A DNA stretch of 64,000 nt from Terfezia claveryi (GCA_015179025.1 WHUX01000005.1:744001-808000); one strand, 5' to 3'; shown: positions 24,006 to 36,988, counted from the stretch's first letter. The notes: generated by a model from the sequence alone, not told the origin. Translations and numbers: made by a program.

Positions 24006-26497
24006 TCGGCGGGAGCGGGAGAGGAAGATATAAAAAACCGACAGCATGTCATATGATTTGATGCTTTCTGTCTTTTTCTTTTCTTTTTCTTTAAATCTGG
24101 TTTTGATATGTGAATTTGTTATGGGGCCTGTTCTTCTGTTGATGCGGTTTCTCCCCTCTCTCTCTCTCTCTCTCTCCGTTTATTTTTACTCTGCGATTAT
24201 GCGTTTTATGAGGTTATGAGGTGATAATATACCTGATCTCGTTGCTTGCGATGATTTCAGCAGAGCAGGTATACCGATTTATTTTGATCTTTGGGTTGAA
24301 AAAGTTTATGTTTTTTCTTTTTTTATATAAGATGATATGATATGGCTATGTCACGATATTTTTTTTTTTTTTTGTTGTAAGCTTAACATATATGACGTAA
24401 CTTGAACTTTTTTTCGCGACGGGATATATATATACATTGTATAAGTTATTGGTGCTGTAAGTAACTGGATTGAAAAAAAAACCCAAAGGTACTATTATTA
24501 TTAATACTACTACTCTAACTAACGAACTAAGTACTACTACTAAGTACTAATTGTATGTAGTAGTCTCAATTCCCACCCCCCCAGGCATGTACGGACCGGT
24601 AAGTGACTGGGGAACGTCAGTCCAAGTTGATAACTGAACGGGAGAGTATTGAGAAGTGGACAGTATGTGGTAGAAGGGGCTAAGGCCGAGACCTCGGAGA
24701 AACTTCCAAAATCTCAACGGGAAAGGAGAAGGGGGGAAGGGGGGAAGGGGGGAAGGAGGGGGGGGGAGATGATATATTATAGATTATGAATTATGTATTA
24801 ATTAATGATGTTGTAGAAATAAAAAAAAATATTAGTATCAGGTGGGCTCTTTTGTTATTTTTTTTAATTTTTTTTTATCTGATACTAACTAACCTACAGT
24901 ACTTGTTACATCCTATAGTTAGGCCCCACTTGAACTCCAGACCTCAAATTCAGCCAGGTAGCTACTGTATATAGCGTGCAACACAATTCATGGTGGTTAA
25001 AACAGGTAGAAGCTTGTTTTTCTCTTTGGGCTTGATTTTTCCTACATATCATACTCTGAATTTTTTTTTTTCTTTTTTTTTTCACTCTATTTATGACTTT
25101 TCATGTAATATTAATACAAATCTCTCCCCAAACTACCCCTACCCCCCCCTTCTCTTCTTCCTTACTATATTCACTACCACTCACTCACTCAAATGTGGCA
25201 GAGAGAAATATATATATATATGTGATACTGTATATACTAGAACTTAATTTAGAGTAGGGGTATTATTACATTCCTTTATTTCATAAAGTTTAGTTCACTT
25301 AAAAATTGTATATATACCGGTACCTACTATATATAATCATACTGCTATCATTGTTTAGTAGTTATAGATTGTACATGGAATTAGCTGGTTACAAGTACTG
25401 TATCAACAATGAACTTGTAATTTAGATGAAACTCGCGAGATATACCTACTGTAGGTAGGACATAGATTGCAGGTGGAACTACCTAGATGGCTATAAAAAA
25501 AAAGCTCACTCATTCCATCCTAGTTAGCTGATGTCTTTTTTGAGACTCCTTATTTCATTCTATTGGACAAGGCGACGCTTTACCAGACTCAATAACTCAT
25601 TTTCCTCCTGACATTTACTGTGAATATACAGTTGGAACCTCACGATTCGATCTCGAGCTCAAGTTCAAAGTATCAATTCCCCCTCTCAACAGGTCTGTTC
25701 TACGTAAGTAAGTAGGTATCATTCAACATGGGTGCGATGTAGTTGCTTATCTGTGTTTTTTTTTTTTTTTTTCATTCCTATTCCTCCGACCTCTTTGCCA
25801 TCTCTTTCCTTCCTCTTCGCGACCATATCAGCATTTCCCAGTCTTCATGCAAACTCGTCCATTTCTTCCTCCATTCTTGAACTACTGCCAGAGATTACCA
25901 AGATTCGCCGGATTCTGCTTCCCAGGAATGGCTTGCGGTGCTGCCCCCCTCTCGAGTGACACAAAACGCTTTAATCCAAATGGTTAGCCTAATAGTAACC
26001 ATCTATCGGAGTGATGTCTTCAACGGCAGTGTATTCCTCCGACGCACGGGTTAACGGATAATAATAGCTTTATCGTTCCCGTGGTAGTTGGTCACACCGT
26101 GGAGTCCCTACCGTAACAAAGAGATGCTAACTCAGTCCCCGGCAAAGCACTTTGCAGCATACTTTTTCGAGCCTTATTGTTTGAGCTCAGCTATGAAGTA
26201 CTTAATGAAATATCGTTTATTGGGAGTGACGGCGAAGTGAAGCAAGAGATACACCTGTATAATAATATACACATGTCAAATTTGTAAGCCCATGCGCAGG
26301 GGCGATAGAAAACCTCCACGGGGATGCGAGGCAATCAGTGAAGGTAATGGGACTATCTTTGCAAATTTCTTGAGTCATCAGCAAGTTTTGGAGGCCCACT
26401 GGGTTGGGTACATATAAGAAACGTAGAGCGCACAAATTCTTCTACATCCCCTCCGTCGAGTTCAATAAATTTCCCAACAATCACCAACGCACTGAAA
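24006..26497. other. AT-rich intergenic region with low-complexity tracts
   Basis: No gene is supported. It contains a (CT)n run at about 24158-24177, poly-T runs near 24358, 25060 and 25757, TAC/AGT-rich repeats near 24490-24560, a G-rich array at 24731-24767 and TATATA stretches around 25210 and 25310. Pyrimidine-rich DNA at 25740-25960 could be part of a leader, without proof. Confidence 0.6.
24731..24767 (+). repeat. G-run array with G-quadruplex potential
   Basis: Three six-G runs separated by AA are followed by a run of nine G, about 0.7 kb downstream of SNF1. The spacing meets the usual G-quadruplex pattern. Any role is inferred only. Confidence 0.8.
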
Positions 26498-27896
26498 ATG
26501 ACTTCTAGTGCAGCAAAATTCGATACTATCGACGGGGGTTGTCACTGTTCCCTTGTACGCTACCGGGTCACCCTTCCACGGAATGGTCCCAAGCTCCTAG
26601 ACCCATACGCGAACCATTGGTATGCCATATTTCCATTGAAAGCAATTGAAAGCAAAAGTGACTCATCAGCGGGTCTCCAAGAGACCCTGGGAGAAACTGG
26701 AAGGAGCTTGCTTGGACTACACCAGAGTGTTGCGTCAATCGACAGGCTTGATTCGGGGAAAAAGAGTCGAGAAGCACTGAAAATATGCCAATCATGTGGC
26801 TAATAATTCATTGTGCAACAGCAATTGTCTCACATGTGGCAAGTCCTACTCGACGCTCACCCATACGACCTTGAATATTCCCGTGTCCTGCATTCAATTT
26901 GCCACCAGAGTCCCATATCCTCCCCAGTCACCGACGCAATCGACTCGGTCTAGAACACCGTCCATCCATACCACTGGGCTCCCTCCCTCTTATGCAGCTT
27001 CATCAATAGGAAGCTCCCGACTATCGACATCTTCCACAGCTTCCACCTCTTCCTCTTCAACAATTGCTACTGTCACCTCTGCTTCTTCAGCGCCGACCAG
27101 GGCCACATGGATCTCTTCCCCTAGCAGGCCAATCTCTCCCCAAAGAGGGATATCGCTCTTTAAAGTCGACATTCCCGGAGGATGCTGCACATCTACAACT
27201 ACACCGAGCCTGACTGCTGTTGCCGGTCCACCCAGCCTGCCTCCAACGACGTTGCCCCAGCTGAGACCTGCATTCTATTCTCCTCTAGCTGCAGAAGCTC
27301 GCCGAAATTCACAAACCAGCAGAGGAGCCGCTTCACGAAGCGCAAGACCTAGGGCTACTCCAGAATTGGTTAGCGCTAGTCAAGTAGAGAACCCGTATTT
27401 TCGGTCACCAGTGTCCTCCGTTTCTGCTGGAAAAAAGCCAGTCGGCCCTCCAACATTGGGGGAGACAATCAATCCTCTGGCAGCCGTCACTCCTGACGTT
27501 CAGAATGCAAAGAAAGGGCCACAACCATCTTCTAGTTCGTCATCAACATCGCCACCATTTTATTCTGCCTTCCCCCGATTGCAGCAACAGCCTGGGGTAT
27601 ATGTGACTCCCACACTAACGATTCCATGGCCATATAAAGAGTTTCCCCTCAGTGATGATGTCCATCGTGGGTTTTGTGGATATTGTGGTGGAGGTTTACT
27701 TGTTCGTCCCGCTCGCATCACTGGGGAGAACGGGATAATTGAGCTGGCAGCTGGATCTCTGGATTATCCAGAGCAAGTTCTGGGACAAGCTGGAATTTTG
27801 GATAGCAGTATAAAAGTATGCTCAAATTGGAACGGAGAGGAAGAGAGGTTGAGATTATTGAAGGGGTGGGGAGTTGGTTTGGGAGAAGGAAGGTAA
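26498..27896 (+). CDS. GFA-domain (CENP-V/GFA) zinc protein with long insert
   Basis: Exon 1 (26498-26619) and exon 2 (26822-27896) join across a 202-bp GTATGC...ACAG intron to restore NHCNCLTCGKSYS. This supplies the second cysteine group of the glutathione-dependent formaldehyde-activating fold. The first group is GGCHCSLVRYRV at about residue 14 and the third is GFCGYCGGGLLVR near 320. The total is 398 residues. A 250-residue Ser/Thr/Pro-rich, probably disordered segment separates the second and third zinc groups, whereas typical members are 120-200 residues. The family binds zinc and acts on small thiol adducts or is structural; the substrate here is unknown. A conserved end, IELAAGSLDYPEQV, follows the third group. 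Confidence 0.82.
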
Positions 27897-28378
27897 GGCG
27901 CTCGTGTGGCTGTGCCTAATCTCCTTAATAGGAAGGAAGAGGAAGGTCTCGTCTGTTAGCATAGATACACGAACGTTATGTTCTCTGTTTAAAGTGTAGT
28001 AGTAATCCTATTTTGGTCTAGAGGCATAGAGGATGAATGGTAAATGTTTACTGTCTCGATCGATTGCAAGTAACTGTCAAAGGCTGCTGTGCAGATGAGT
28101 GCGACTTGCCAGGGATAGCCGCACAAATCATCTGGTGGGCGTGTGGTTTGACCCCTCTGTTAATGAGGGGAGAAGTAGTGGCTTTCTCTACACGACACCG
28201 CAAACACCACACGAAACGTCAAGCAAAACATGGGACATTATGGTATATTGAAGGTGAACATAATCATATCGTAGCCAGTTTTGTGAAGGAACGAGATTTT
28301 AGACACAATTAGAGGCGAATAGGGGGGAAATTGTGGGGATATTGGCAAAACAAAACTACAACCTGTCGTTGCCACAAC
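27897..28378. other. Spacer between convergent genes
   Basis: I see nothing in it beyond short open frames without family features. It separates the 3' ends of the GFA-domain gene and ERV25. Confidence 0.6.
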
Positions 28379-29267
28379 TTAGATGAGATGCTTTGATCTG
28401 AATGCAAAAAGTCCCGTTAGCATATATTCAACCACCTCCGAATAACTTGCACATACCTGAAGTAACTCCTCAAGTAAATCACCTGCCAGCTACCCACAGC
28501 TATCAAAGTCACCATTACCGCAATGGCAAAGAACTTGACCCGCTCGTTGGTACTTTCGTTGGTGTCTCGCAGCCTTTGTTCTCTCCGCCTCAAGTATTCC
28601 ATCTCGTTTACAACTTCTTCGGTGATGGCTTCCACCCTCCGAAGCTCCATCTCCAGGGGCTTCAACTTTTCGGCAGCCTGAATAGCACTCCAGTCTCGCG
28701 CATCTGCGCCAATTTCTACGTCGAGCTCAACAACACGGGTAAGACCGTAGTGTTTACCTATAATCCACCGAGGTGTTAGAAGGCAGTCTTTCACCGATCG
28801 ATGTGGATAGGAGTAATTTCAGAGGGGCTAGGAGGGGGGTGGCTCGTGAAGGTGGAATACCGTCGTCGAGAATATTCTCAAAGCAGACGTCAAAGGCACC
28901 ATCGGCATGTGATGTGAAAGCTGTGCGAGACTCTCCCACAACGTTTTTGGGCCGGCCATAGTCATTTCCTAGACCATCTCGAATCTGCAAACCAGCGGTT
29001 AGCTCCCGGTTGCGAATTGTCCACCAGTGTCCCTCCTGGAAGTTGAAGGTCGTGTGAGCAGCATACTAGGATATTGACTCTCTGCCCATCTCCCTTTGTT
29101 CCGGAAACAGTAGCTGTGACGACAACTAGGGTATCCTTAGCGACAAAATTGCGGATGCATCGAGGCCGGACTCCGCTTGGCTGAGCTTGGATCTCAAATT
29201 TCAGAGCCGCTGACAGGCATGCCAATATCGATAGCAGTAGCAGGAAGTGCTGGTATAGCGGAGCCAT
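28379..29267 (-). CDS. ERV25: p24-family cargo receptor Erv25
   Basis: Four exons (29267-29067, 28984-28861, 28757-28457, 28397-28379) give 214 residues, the usual length for Erv25. A signal peptide ([20 protein letters not shown]) precedes the GOLD domain: [30 protein letters not shown], then [18 protein letters not shown] and [10 protein letters not shown] coiled coil with [19 protein letters not shown] follows, then the membrane span [18 protein letters not shown]. The last exon adds SKHLI after YLRSYFR, giving the FF-like and dilysine-type cytosolic tail of the delta subfamily. It cycles between ER and Golgi in COPII/COPI vesicles and sorts cargo as a p24 complex. It shares a 300-bp divergent intergenic region with the transgelin gene. 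Confidence 0.95.
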
Positions 29268-29567
29268 TGTATCTTGGGTGGTTGATTTCGTCTGGAGGAT
29301 CGGTGTCTGGAAGTTGAAATGTGGTCGGTTATGGCATGCCAAGCCACATGAAAGCGCGCGGTTAGTAAGCGTGCGCCAAGCACCTGAGTCGGTGCTGGAG
29401 GCAACGAGCCATGTGCCAGGGCCTCGACCCTCAGACTTGCTTGCATCCTCAGGCCACAGACATCGTGAAGAAGACTCCGCCTCCTTCCCTCCCTTTCCTT
29501 TGTTTATATTCCCCCCTTTCCCTCTTCTCGTCTCCTGTTTTTACAGTTTACCAAGGACCCGGCAACG
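29268..29567. promoter_or_regulatory. Divergent intergenic region, ERV25 and transgelin
   Basis: Both genes start at the ends of this 300-bp segment and read outward, so it must hold both promoters and leaders. A CCTT/CCCTTT pyrimidine-rich tract at 29478-29530 precedes the transgelin start. No clear TATA box was seen. An upstream exon for the transgelin gene may also lie here. Confidence 0.5.
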
Positions 29568-31793
29568 ATGGCTTCAGTCAGTTCCTGGATAAGGACCTCT
29601 CCCGTCTACGGTCAGCGAAATACAGTGCTAAGGACAGTGACGAAATTAAACAATGGTTTTCGGAGGTATTACAAACACCATTGCCGGAAGGTAAAGATTT
29701 GATGGACTGTCTGAAGGATGGTGTCTTGCTTTGTCGGTAAAATCCCCTATTGCCCCACTAGCATGCATGGTTGCGTAATGGACCTAATGCAATGTTTACA
29801 GTGTCATAAATCAACTCCCCGGTGCACCTACATTAAAACCCAAAGCATCGAACATGCCATTTGTGCAGATGGAACAAATTGCTGCATTTATTAATGTCAT
29901 CTCAAAACCGCCAATCAGCCTGCCTGCACATGACCTGTTTCTTACCGTGGACCTCTTCGAGAAAAAAGATCCAGCTCAAGTCGTGCAATGCCTAACTTCC
30001 TTTTCACGAATAGCGAACGCAATCTCGCCTCAAACCTTTCCGTCAATAATTGGTGGGGTGAAAGCGGCCCTTAGCCCCAGTCTGGGCGGGGCTTCAGTTC
30101 GGCAGCCAGCGGAGGAAGACGGGATTTCAATTCTAGCAGCTCTGGAGTCTCGGGAGTTTCCGGCTATTCGTCCAACTCAGCGACCACATCTTCATCATTA
30201 GCACCAACTGTGGTACAACCCATGTTCCCACCTACGTCCCCAGCACCCGCCGTTGGATTCCAATCCGCATACAAGAAGCCCCCACAGCCAGTCGTGCCGT
30301 CCAAGTCATCCAACGTTGCTGTTAGCTCTTGGTCGAGTAAGGATGACGAAAAGAAGTCAATTCCGGCATGGAATATTCACCAGTACGGGTATATGGGGGG
30401 TGCATCTCAAGGTAACATGGGAGTTTCATTTGGTGGTAGGAGGCAGATTGTCAATACAACTCCGGTAACTCCAAAGGTAAAAGATGAACCAGTGAAGAAG
30501 GTGGAAACAGCAACGACGCGAGAATTATTCGGCGAAAGAGAGAAAGCAGAGGCTCTAAGGCGGCTCAAGGAAGAGGAGGAGAAAAGTCGAGAAGAGGAAT
30601 TGCGGTGGAAACGTCTAGAGGAGGAAGAAGCTAAAGAGCGTGAGAGGGAAATGACTCGGAAAAAACTGTCACTGCAAGAAGCTGAAAAAAGAATGACCTG
30701 GCAAAGGGAACAAGATATCATAAGGGAGGCGGAGTTTGCCGAACAGAAAAGGCAACGAGATGCAGCTACGCAACAAAAATTAGACCTGGAGAAGGCGGAG
30801 AGAGAGAGGGAAAGGGCGAGGATGAGGGAACTTGAACGGGAATTAGAATTGGCAAGACACCGGGAGGCACAATATCAAGCTGAGAAGGAGAAGCTGAGAC
30901 AGGAGATGAGACCAGAAAAACAGCAGAGCCCGAAATGGGGAGCTGGCAAACTGGAAGACAATTCTCAGCAGGGTAATGAACCAGAACGCCGATTCTTGCA
31001 GCATGCCTGGACCGAGAATAACAAGGCATCCCCTGTACTAACCCCTCTCAAAGCCCACAGAACGGGTGGTAGCGGCAGTCCAATGCTACATACAAAGAAA
31101 TCTGCACCGAACTTTAGTACAATTACAACGCACAGAACAGGTGGCGCACCGGCTCTAATACCGCAAAGGACAGGAGGTCTCGTAGCCCAGTTAACAGGAG
31201 AATTCAATAAGATGCCATCGCCATCCTTAAAAACGTTGACCCCAGGAGAGTATCCCAGTAGTGGAAGGATTTCCCCCTCGCTTCTAACGCCACAAAGAAC
31301 TGGAGAGCGGAGGGCCCTACCACCTCACCCAACAACTATTCGTTCTCATAAGACTGGAGGTGACTTCCCCAAACCCTCCCCACCACCCAGGGCTCTCCCA
31401 ACCCCCCCAATCAGGAAACCGGACCTACCTCCGAGGGAATTTAGCTCACCGACCAAGACCCCAACTTTTAGGAACTATACCTCCCAAAGGACAACATCAC
31501 TGGCATCAGATTTCTCCACGGCATCGACACTTAGGCGGCAGAATTCATGGGAACACGATAATGAGACAGTAATAGATGTACCTACGGGACGAAGTGATAT
31601 CCAGGCGGTGGAGGAGGCTGAAAAGGCTAAAGCGTATAGATGGGCGAATCTGTCATTTTTGGAGAAGGAGAGGGAGAGGGAGAGAGAGAGGCAGAAGGAG
31701 TGGGAGAGGAATCAGTTGGAGAAGGAGATGAAGGCGAGTAGTGGGTTGGGAGGGTATAGAAGTCCGCTTATGGGGCCGAGGGCGCATCGATGA
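29568..31793 (+). CDS. Calponin/transgelin (Scp1-like) with coiled-coil tail
   Basis: A calponin-homology domain is clear: LDKDLSRLRSAKYSAKDSDE, IKQWFSEVLQ, LMDCLKDGVLLCR joined over a 65-bp intron (29737-29801) to VINQLPGA, then PFVQMEQIAAFINV and LFLTVDLFEKKDPAQVV. A calponin-like repeat, GGASQGNMGVSFGGRRQI, follows near 30400. Yeast Scp1, of this type, bundles actin. Unlike the 200-residue Scp1, this protein continues with a long Glu/Arg coiled coil (30500-30960) and a basic tail with repeated H/QRTGG motifs. The start MASVS at 29568 runs one base out of frame into LDKDL, and a second one-base gap is needed near 30085, at GGGG, to reach the Ser-rich linker. These look like small deletions or consensus errors; alternatively the start lies in an upstream exon. 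Confidence 0.8.
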
Positions 31794-32893
31794 GCTTGGA
31801 AATGTAAAGTGGCTTTCCAGTTCTTTTTTTGTGTTGGCATTGTTTTGGGGTGCTTTGATGAAGGATAGAAAAAAAGAGCCGGGACGTATTAGGGTTTCTT
31901 GTTTGTGAGCATTGTTTAAGCGTCAGTATACTCAAGTATTTCAGGCAAAGACCCCATACTGTGGTGGATTGCCATTTTGCACTTGAAGTCGAGGTCCTTG
32001 CCTAAAAGGTTTACTACCCTTTTTTTGTTTTTACTTTACTTTTACTTTTATTATGTAGTACTAATTTCCTCCTTCTTTTTGATTGAGGGGACGGCTGTGC
32101 TGTAAGCACCGTTTTGGGCTGATGGCTATAGTGTAAAAAATAATAAACGTCTGTGGACTTTTAATTTACTGTTGGGTGTGCACCGTACTCAGGTACTTGA
32201 AATTTGATACAATTCGGAATATGTATCCTTTCATCCAGGTTTTTCATTTTCAAATACATACACATGAATTCATCTGTCCATGTACAGTACCTACCTACAT
32301 TGCAATATAAGCCTGTATGTTTCCCTAGCAGGCGTTCAATTTATGTTTTTTCTTTTTTTTTTTCTTCATCTTTCTCTTTCCTGATACGGTATATTTAACC
32401 GCTCTTAAAGAAATAGAATAAATAGCAGGCCCCATAGTTCATGGTTTGTTTTGTATAGCTATGTAGATTGCAATGCTTGGGTCTAGATGCACTGGTACTG
32501 TACCGGTAGGTTGCATCTTCGGCTGTGCATATTCAGGCTGCTTTTCAGCTGCATCGCCGTATGCTTGTCATCATACTTGTCAAACATAACATCCAAACAA
32601 ATCCGGCGGATAGGGTTTCTCCGATGTCAAAACAGGGAATGTTGCCACCGCAACGAAACATTCCGGGAAATGTGACGTCACATGTTTTCCTTGTAAACGG
32701 CGGACGGTGGATTTTAATTGGAATCTTGGGGAATTGACGGCGCTCATCATTTGGCTTTGTTTATTTGTGGATATACCCAAAGTTGTTGTGTGGAGAGATA
32801 TTACTACGGTCTTTAGGGGGACAAGAGGAGTATAGAAAGAAGAGGATCGATCACGTTCTGTGGGGCGTCTTTGAGCTTGGGAAGCAGAGTTGA
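31794..32893. other. Intergenic region upstream of the UGT gene
   Basis: No gene is supported. TATA-rich and poly-T stretches occur at 32013-32050 and 32346-32362. Palindromic GTACTGTACC-type words occur near 32283 and 32494. The last few hundred bases would form the leader of the glycosyltransferase gene. Confidence 0.55.
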
Positions 32894-35800
32894 GTGTTTC
32901 AAGGCCCCACATCGACTGGAGTGACGGGTTCCAGCTTTGAAGATAGCATGGCGGAGACAACTCGGCCCCGTCTTCACGGAACGGCAACAGAAATACAAAA
33001 CGGGAACGGAACTACAAAGCCCGAAGATTTCAGCGAGGAAAACCCATCACAGCTCTTCTCACCACCACTCTCCTCATCTCCACAGCCTTCAGCGACTAGA
33101 CGTCATCACACATTCACCTTCTGCCGGCCCTCGCAATCCACCACCATGAACAACACATCTATACGTCCCACCCCCACCACATCCAGCACCCTCCCCAGCA
33201 TATCCACCACTCCCCGCACCTTCACCCGCCCTCACAAGCGCAGCAACCCCGCCTACCCCCCTCTCTGCTTCAACAGCCCTCAGTTCTCCACACAAGCCCA
33301 TCTCGACCACGATGGGCGCGTACACATCAAACTCAACAATCTCCCCGGCAGCAGAAAAGATTCTCCTCTCTCCTCCCTGCTAGACTCTACTTTCAAGCAG
33401 CAATTCTCAATCAACCTGCATAATAACCTGACCAACACTACTATACCCGTGTTGGATAGCGTTCCGCCGAGGCTGAATATAGTGATTATGGTTATTGGGT
33501 CGAGGGGAGATATTCAGCCATTTGTAGCGCTGGCCAAGGTGCTTGTTGGGGAGTGGGGGCATAGGGTAAGGATTGCTACACACCCAGAATTTAAGGAGTT
33601 TATTGAGGGGGAATTTCAGGTCATGGAGGAGGATATTGAGAGAGAAGAGAGGGATGAAAAGAAACAGGAGCATGCGGGAGGGAAGAAGGACAGGGATAAA
33701 GGAAAGAATCCTAGGATTAAAGGCGGGAAAGGCGAGTTTTTTAGTGTTGGGGGTAACCCCCAGGAGTTGATGGCGTTTATGGTCAAGAACCCTGGGTTGC
33801 TGCCGAGTTTGGAGACGATCAAGGCGGGGGAAGTAGCGCGGCGTAGGCAGCAGATGGGGGTTATGTTTGAGGGTTTTTGGAAGAGCTGTGTAGAGCCGTC
33901 GGGTTGTATGCTTGGGGATGCGGAGAAAGGAGATTCGTCTTCGCCCTCCCCCAAAGATGAGGATGGGGATGGGGATGGGGAGAAGAATAAGAACAAGAAA
34001 AAGTCTAAAAGGAAGAAAAAGAAAGCCGTCATCCAACGCCTCCCCGGAACAACCCCTTTCATCGCAGACGCAATCATCGCAAACCCACCCAGCTTTGCAC
34101 ATATCCACTGCGCGGAGAAACTCGGTATCCCGCTTCATATCATGTTCACTTTCCCCTACACCCCCACCGCCACAATTCCACACCCACTAGCAAATATTAG
34201 CCAAAGCGACGTCGAGGCCGCATATACAAACATCATCTCTTATTCTATGGTGGAAATGATGACCTGGCAAGGACTAGGTGATCTCGTCAACCGCTTCCGC
34301 AAGGAAACCCTCGGACTAGAACCCCTCAGCACGCTCTGGGCTCCGGGTCTCCTCACCAGACTTAAAGTCCCAACAACGTACATGTGGAGTCCATCTTTGA
34401 TCCCCAAGCCGGCGGATTGGGGGCCTCATGTGGATATTAGTGGGTTTGTGTTTTTGGGCAAGGCGGATACGTTTACCCCCCCTGATGATCTCAAGGTCTT
34501 TTTGGAGAAGGACTCAGATAATCCACCGATATATATTGGATTTGGGTCGATTGTGGTTGATGACCCTGATGGACTGACGCAGATCATCTTTGATGCAGTT
34601 GAAGAAGCTGGAGTCAGGGCGGTGGTAGCAAAGGGGTGGGGTGGTTTAGGCGGGGAGGAGGGTGTCTCAGAAGGGGTGTTCATGCTAGAAAACACCCCCC
34701 ATGACTGGCTATTCCCAAAATGCCGCGCTGTGATCCACCATGGAGGCGCCGGGACTACGGCTATAGGATTAAAATGCGGGAAACCAACGTTTATCGTAAC
34801 CTTCTTTGGTGACCAGCCGTTCTGGGGGCAGATGGTGAGGAATGCTGGTGCCGGAGACTGGTGTACGTTTAAGGAGATGGATAAAGAGAAGCTGGGAATG
34901 GGGATTAGGACGATTATTGCGGGAGAGGTGGCTGAGAAAGCAGCGGAGTTGGCGGAGAAGATCGGGAAGGAGGGGGATGGAGCGAGGAATGCGGTTATGA
35001 GCTTTTATAGGGCATTGGAGACGGTGGGGGTTAGTAAGAATGTGGGGGAGAGGGGGAGGAAGAGGAAGAAGAGGAAGGAGAGGAGGCCGGATGTTTTTGG
35101 GGAAGAGAGTGCGGTTTTGGGGGTGCATCAGGAGGTGCCGGAGGGTGCGAGGGTGGGGGTGACGAATACGACCGCGGCAGTGGCGGCAAGGGAAGGGGCC
35201 AGTGGTGATGGGTTTGTGATGGAGGAAGGGAAGAAGCAGGGGGCAAAGGTCTCCAGGAGTCCCTTATCAGGGTACAAGCTGGTAGAAAAATTCAGAAAGA
35301 AGAAGAGTCATACCGCAAACGGAGTTGCATCTACGGAGGATTTAATCACCGACCTCGATTCCACAAACATTGAATCAGTCCAAGACGTCGGAATCCGCTG
35401 CACCATACTCCCTGAAGCTGTCGCTGTCTGGAGAGTCCGAAGAACAAGAATAAAGTTATCTGCTGTCGCGGCCTATATTCTTGTACAAGAAGGGAAGTTC
35501 ACTTGGAAGGATCTCCGGCTAGTGAGGCATACTGAATGGAATGATTTTGACGGACCGGGGGAACCGCTGTCGGGAGGGGCGGGGGCGATAGTTACTGCGC
35601 TAGGGAGTGTGGCAAAGGGGTTGTTTGACGTTCCGTATACGTGGTATAAAGGCGTGAAGAGGGTTGTTGCGGAAGAAAGTATCGAAGCAGAAGGAGAAGA
35701 TGGTGAGTTGGGTAAAGTGGTTGAGACGTCGCGGAAGATTCGGGAGCGGAAGGGACACAACGGGAGTGGGGTTGAGCGGGAGAAAGCCAGGAAATTGGAA

Positions 35801-36597
35801 AAGGCACGTGATGATCAAGCTCCCTCGGAAAGTTGTGAGGATGGGGATGAAGAACATGAAGATGTCCTCCACGGTACCACCCACTCCCTCACCTCTATCC
35901 TTCGCACGGGTCTCCGCCTCCCAATGGACATCTCCCTCGCCCTCGCGCAAGGCTTCCACAACGCCCCACGCCTCTACGGGGATAAAGTCCGCCGCCCCAA
36001 TCGTATTACTGGCCTCCACTCTGGCCTGCGCGCTGCAGGGAAGGAGGTCACACTAGGCCTCTACGATACTGTGACGGGATTCTTCATCAAGCCCTACAAC
36101 GGAGCAAAAAATTCTGGCGCAGTGGGGTTTGCTAAGGGAGTAGGGATGGCGGCGGGAGGGGTGGTGTTTGCCGTGGGAGCGGGACTGGCAGGGACGGTCG
36201 GGTATACGCTTAAGGGAGTGCATAAGGAGTTACATAAAGGGCCAGAGAGGGCCGTGCTGGGGAGGATTAGGGATATGAGAGTTTGGCAGGGGGAGATAGA
36301 GGCGGCGGGGTTCAAGGGGGTAGGGAGGGGGTTTGGGAGGAGGTGCGGGAGAGGGTGGTAAGAGGGTGGGAAGAGGAGGAGAGGAAGGAGTTGGAGAAGA
36401 AGGCGGGGGAGGAGGAGTTGATGAGGGCGATGTCTGGGGTTAGGGAGATTGGGTGGGGGGCGGCGAAGTTAAGGCAGTTGAAGAAGAGGGAGGAGAGGAG
36501 GAGGAAGAAGATGATGAAGAGGGAGGGGAAGGGGAAAGAGTCCAAGGGAGAAGCTGAGAGGGAGAGTAAGGCGCAGGGAGGGTTGGCGGAGGATTAG
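32894..36597 (+). CDS. Sterol-glucosyltransferase-like UGT, large
   Basis: The long open frame (1155 codons from 32894) has a GT28-type N-terminal motif, LNIVIMVIGSRGDIQPFVAL, near residue 194. It also has FAHIHCAEKLGIPLHIMF near 400 and the UDP-sugar-binding C-terminal motif CRAVIHHGGAGTTAIGLKCG near 610, followed by GDQPFWG. This is the Atg26/UGT51-UGT80 lineage, which glucosylates sterols or related lipids, but no GRAM/PH region is seen. A basic linker and a C-terminal region with GLYDTVTGFFIKPYNGAKN, common in fungal UGTs of this type, follow. The main frame ends at 36361. A G-rich one-base shift near 36320 leads into a longer Glu/Arg helical tail to 36597, which I think is the true end. 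Met at 32948 (MAETTRPRL) is an equally good start. Confidence 0.88.
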
Positions 36598-36988
36598 AGA
36601 AAGGAGGAAGTGGCTGCGTTGTGGGGAGAGACTGGTAGCTTTGATAGATTTACCGAGAATATTCTCTTTGTTTAAGAAGGTTATTTAATAGGTATTTTGA
36701 TTTTGCTTGATTATTGAAGTAGGATTTAGTTGCTTGATGTACATACATCTGTCTTTCTTGTTTGGTGTGAGGGTATATTATTGGCTTGGTTTGGATAAAC
36801 TTCTACTTTCTTGTAATTGCTATAGTTCTGTACGCCATACCATACCTCACCTAATAATAGCTTTAATATATATGTCTAATATTTCTACCAGGGCATTTAC
36901 TCCGCGTACTTTCATTTTCTTACCTAGGCAGGAATAAGGTTTTTGTGTATGTGATTTGATTTCTGAGTAAATAGGGACATAATATAAG

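Noticed and set aside
30054..30098. A 45-bp intron to explain the transgelin frame change
   Set aside because: GT and AG can be found, but removal leads into the wrong frame rather than the Ser-rich linker.
33407..34183. 258-codon minus-strand frame inside the UGT gene
   Set aside because: It has no family features and lies opposite a well-supported glycosyltransferase; it is an antisense shadow.
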